Positions 5,122 to 7,096 of a stretch of DNA of 7,096 nt are shown in pieces. The stretch is from Phycisphaerales bacterium (lineage in GTDB: Bacteria; Planctomycetota; Phycisphaerae; Sedimentisphaerales; Anaerobacaceae). Under the pieces are notes generated by a model. That model made no database searches. It saw only the letters and a list, made by a program, of their open reading frames with translations, and was not told the origin of the DNA. Position numbers and translations under genes: made by a program. The stretch covers positions 1 through 7,096 of the forward strand of contig DSDB01000163.1 in assembly GCA_011057845.1 (NCBI GenBank), in the 5' to 3' direction. The first letter of the stretch is position 1; each line of letters begins with the position of its first letter.

Positions 5122-6647
5122 TACGATTTCTCCTTCGCGGAAACGGGCAGCCGCACAAAGAAGGTCGTTCCTTCTCCATAGCGGCTCTCGGCCCAGACCT
5201 TGCCCTCGACACCCTCGACAATCTGCTTGACCACCGGCAACCCCAGACCCGTCCCCTGACCAACCCGTTTCGTCGTGAAAAACGGCTCAAACAACCTGTC
5301 CACATGCTCCGGGACCACGCCCCCACAGTTGTCGGCAAAGGCCAATTCCACCTGCTTGTCCCGCATCCGCCCGGTAATCTTCAGCGTCCGGCCACCCGTG
5401 CCGTTGGCTGCCTGCATGGCGTTCTCCAACAGGCAGAAGCACACCTGAGCCAGTTCATCTTCCCTCATATCCACAACCGGTAGCCGCCGCAGATTGCCCA
5501 CTTCCACCGTCAGACCTGCCCGGCAGGCCATCTCGACCATCGGGCCGACGACCTCGTTGATCGTGGCATCGACCCTGGCGGGCCTGTGACCCGACAGAGG
5601 ATGTCTGGCCCTGGCCAACAGGCTACCCGCCATCTGCTCCAGTTCCGTCGAGGCTCGTAATGACCGCTCCAGAGACCGGCGAACCCGCGGGCCGCCGTCC
5701 TTGTCATCCACATGCGCCAGGGCCTCTTCGATGGACAGGTTGATCACCGTCAACGGCCGCTTGAGGTCGTGGTGCAGCATCGCGCTGAGGACGCTCATGG
5801 ATGCCAATTGTTCGGTGCGGACCAGCTTTTGTCGGTACTGCTCCAGTTCCACCATCTCCGTCACGTCCGAGCCGTGAATAGCCACATGAACCACCTTGCC
5901 CGTCGCATCCAGAACCGGCCACACCGAGTGCAACATCGTCTTGCCCGCCCGCACGTCGCGGAACTGCACGGGCCGGCCCGACCGGAAGACCTCCTCGACG
6001 CGGGCCCGCCGCTGCTGCGCCAGGTCCGGCGGAATCAGGTCGTAGGCCAACATCCCCACGAGGTTTTCGCGGGCAATGCCAAACTCCCGAGCCAGCATCT
6101 CATTGGCCGCCAGGATCGTCCCGTCCCGGTCCATCAGGAACACCTCGTCCATGGCCGAATCCATCAGGGATCGCATGTCGTCGGTGGCCGCCACGTGCTC
6201 GGTCACATCCAGAACCGTGCCCTCATAGAACAGCGTTTGTCCGGCGCCGTCCCGCACGGCGCGTGCGTATTCGACCACGTGGATCGGCCGTCCGTCGCGC
6301 CGTATCCAGACGGATTGGAGCCCTCGGATGACGCCATCTTGTTCGATCTGCTCCTTGAAGCGCGACCGCGGATACTGCGGCTCGAATCCCCCTTCTTCGA
6401 GATTGCGCGCGGCAAGGTCCTCGAATCGCTCATACCCCAGCATGGCCACCAGGGCCGGGTTGGCCATCAGAATCCGGCCGTCCGGCGTCGTCCGATAGAT
6501 CCCCACGGGGGCATGGAGCGTGAAGTCCTCGAACGAATCCTCCGATGGAGCCGTCGCGCGAAGGCGCTGCTCAACCTGGTTCATCCTCGCCCGCAGAAGC
6601 TCCAGTTCCGCGACCCACCCCGCGTCAGCCTTCAATCCACCTCGCAT
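5121..6647 (-). CDS. Soluble double-PAS sensor histidine kinase
   Basis: This cytoplasmic sensor kinase of about 508 residues is the partner of the overlapping response regulator. No membrane segment is visible, so it should sense an internal or diffusible signal. Order: a short N-terminal coiled coil (AELELLRARMNQVEQRLRA, about 13-31), PAS 1 (about 40-155, APVGIYRTTPDGRILMANPA), PAS 2 (about 160-270, DEVFLMDRDGTILAANEML), dimerisation/phospho-acceptor region with H-box MLHHDLKRPL (His293 the likely site), then the ATPase domain with N-box LLENAMQA, G1 DNCGG, F-box FEPFFTTK and G2 GTGLGLPVVK. All catalytic boxes are intact. I see no basis for naming a PAS ligand. The ATG at 6647 is preferred over the adjacent TTG at 6650, because GAGCAGG (6654-6660) is 6 nt upstream of the ATG. 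Two candidate promoters lie upstream. Confidence 0.96.
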   Translation of the reverse strand: MRGGLKADAGWVAELELLRARMNQVEQRLRATAPSEDSFEDFTLHAPVGIYRTTPDGRILMANPALVAMLGYERFEDLAARNLEEGGFEPQYPRSRFKEQIEQDGVIRGLQSVWIRRDGRPIHVVEYARAVRDGAGQTLFYEGTVLDVTEHVAATDDMRSLMDSAMDEVFLMDRDGTILAANEMLAREFGIARENLVGMLAYDLIPPDLAQQRRARVEEVFRSGRPVQFRDVRAGKTMLHSVWPVLDATGKVVHVAIHGSDVTEMVELEQYRQKLVRTEQLASMSVLSAMLHHDLKRPLTVINLSIEEALAHVDDKDGGPRVRRSLERSLRASTELEQMAGSLLARARHPLSGHRPARVDATINEVVGPMVEMACRAGLTVEVGNLRRLPVVDMREDELAQVCFCLLENAMQAANGTGGRTLKITGRMRDKQVELAFADNCGGVVPEHVDRLFEPFFTTKRVGQGTGLGLPVVKQIVEGVEGKVWAESRYGEGTTFFVRLPVSAKEKS

Positions 6648-6665
6648 CAAACACCTGCTCTTCTT

Positions 6666-6708
6666 CGGGCATCAGGCGCTGCGGCCCAATTCTATACAAA
6701 GATGCCCG
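6666..6708 (-). other. Stem-loop in the kinase leader, next to the ribosome binding site
   Basis: CGGGCATC (6666-6673) and GATGCCCG (6701-6708) are perfect 8-bp complements around a 27-nt loop. In a transcript from the distal promoter the stem would end 5 nt before the GAGCAGG binding site of the kinase gene, so it could affect translation. It would be cut by a start at the proximal promoter (near 6682). Confidence 0.4.
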
Positions 6709-6717
6709 CGCTCGCAA
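6689..6717 (-). promoter_or_regulatory. Candidate proximal sigma70-type promoter of the two-component operon
   Basis: Minus-strand TTGCGA (6712-6717) and TAGAAT (6689-6694) are separated by 17 bp. They match 4 of 6 and 5 of 6 consensus bases. The start would be near 6682, a leader of about 35 nt before the kinase ATG. Promoter consensus in this phylum is not well fixed, so this is moderate evidence. Confidence 0.4.
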
Positions 6718-6768
6718 AAAGACCCAGACGTCCGTGTCCACGCCACGGCCAACCGCCAAATCCTCGGT

Positions 6769-6798
6769 AGTTTAACACGTAATGCCCCAACGTGTCAA
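6769..6798 (-). promoter_or_regulatory. Candidate distal sigma70-type promoter of the two-component operon
   Basis: A perfect TTGACA (6793-6798, minus strand) is followed after 18 bp by TAAACT (6769-6774, 4 of 6). The start would be near 6762, with a leader of about 115 nt. The spacer and both boxes are covered by an inverted repeat built on the same ACACGT core as the 18-bp motif. Motif copies 5 and 6 lie about 105-180 bp upstream of this start. Confidence 0.45.
6772..6798. promoter_or_regulatory. Inverted repeat (operator candidate) over the distal promoter
   Basis: TTAACACGT (6772-6780) and ACGTGTCAA (6790-6798) are reverse complements except for one base, around a 9-nt spacer. The arms contain ACACGT, the start of the 18-bp motif, and span the -35 to -10 region. 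A protein bound here would compete with RNA polymerase, which suggests autorepression. This is an inference from position. Confidence 0.45.
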
Positions 6799-6868
6799 GA
6801 ATAATCCGGTAGTATACGGATATAATCCCTTCTGTGGCCCCGCCGGAATATCCAAAACAGGGCCCTGG

Positions 6869-6886
6869 ACACGTGGCAAATACGTA
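6869..6886 (+). repeat. 18-bp ACGT motif, copy 5
   Basis: Exact copy of ACACGTGGCAAATACGTA, in the same orientation as the four copies near 4.2-4.4 kb. It lies about 220 bp upstream of the kinase ATG. Confidence 0.9.
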
Positions 6887-6923
6887 TATTGACCCAAAAT
6901 GCTGCCACCGCGGACCCCACAAA

Positions 6924-6941
6924 ACACGTGGCAAATACGTA
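6924..6941 (+). repeat. 18-bp ACGT motif, copy 6
   Basis: Exact copy of the 18-bp consensus, 55 bp from copy 5, the same spacing as between copies 1 and 2. The four bases before it (CAAA) resemble the flank of copy 2; otherwise the flanks differ. Confidence 0.9.
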
Positions 6942-7096
6942 TACCACGGCCGCTGAACCTGTCGGGAGAAACACACATTGGGTATGGCTGATTGTACGGA
7001 ATCGATCTTCCGCTGGGCCCTGTTGGCGAACTGGTGGAGCGGCCGTTCGCCCATTGCCATGAGACGGGAGGCATGCGGCGTACCCACCTGAAGACC

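Larger units (their letters stand above)
6648..7096. other. 449-bp region upstream of the two-component operon, no supported gene
   Basis: It contains the kinase leader with a stem-loop, two candidate promoters, an inverted repeat and motif copies 5 and 6. From 6942 to the right edge I see nothing recognisable. The open frames there give peptides with no family resemblance and several read straight through the motif copies. A neighbouring gene may end or begin just outside the window. Confidence 0.65.

Noticed and set aside
5712..6770. 352-residue plus-strand open frame
   Set aside because: It is antisense to the histidine kinase, whose boxes are all intact; composition is typical of a shadow frame.
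4165..6941. Possible CRISPR array or dispersed CRISPR-like repeats
   Set aside because: The repeats are only 18 bp, are split into two groups by a two-gene operon, have unequal spacing (43-131 bp within groups) and no cas genes are present.
6692..7087. 131-residue open frame on the minus strand upstream of the kinase
   Set aside because: It reads through motif copies 5 and 6 (giving YLPRV and VFATC peptides), crosses the candidate promoters and shows no family features.
6984..7091. 35-codon plus-strand open frame at the right edge
   Set aside because: Short, weak ribosome binding site, no recognisable content.

Overview
The window is GC-rich and every convincing gene lies on the minus strand. 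It looks like a piece of an exopolysaccharide (EPS) locus from a planctomycete, most likely of the Phycisphaerae type. That placement is an inference. It rests on a secreted protein ending in two dockerin-like calcium loops separated by a short Cys/Pro-rich linker, a tail style I associate with that group. No rRNA, tRNA, transposase or CRISPR array was seen.

Layout from right to left, in the direction of transcription. (1) 6648-7096 holds no supported gene. It carries two copies of an 18-bp motif (ACACGTGGCAAATACGTA), two candidate sigma70-type promoters and an inverted repeat lying over one of them. (2) 6647-4513 is a two-gene two-component operon: a soluble double-PAS histidine kinase, overlapped by one base (TAATG) by a FixJ/NarL-type response regulator. 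(3) 4043-4512 is a 470-bp intergenic region with four more copies of the motif and a good sigma54-type -24/-12 element just downstream of them. (4) 4042-2404 encodes a secreted helical protein with a dockerin-like tail, followed at once by a small exported Arg/Pro-tailed protein whose ribosome binding site lies in the end of the preceding gene. (5) 2195-1 encodes a Wza-like outer-membrane polysaccharide export lipoprotein and then the N-terminal part of a Wzz/GumC-type chain-length or co-polymerase protein that runs off the left edge.

Working model: the lipoprotein and the Wzz-type protein are parts of a Wzx/Wzy-style or ABC-type polysaccharide export machine. The dockerin-tailed and small exported proteins are envelope or extracellular companions. 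The kinase/regulator pair is a plausible controller. The most striking feature is the 18-bp motif, made of two ACGT cores 11 bp apart. It occurs only in the two intergenic regions, upstream of both the two-component operon and the EPS-side operon, as expected of a shared operator set. Binding by the encoded regulator is an inference. A second oddity is a 7-bp tandem repeat beside a perfect hairpin, inserted within the coding sequence of the export lipoprotein.
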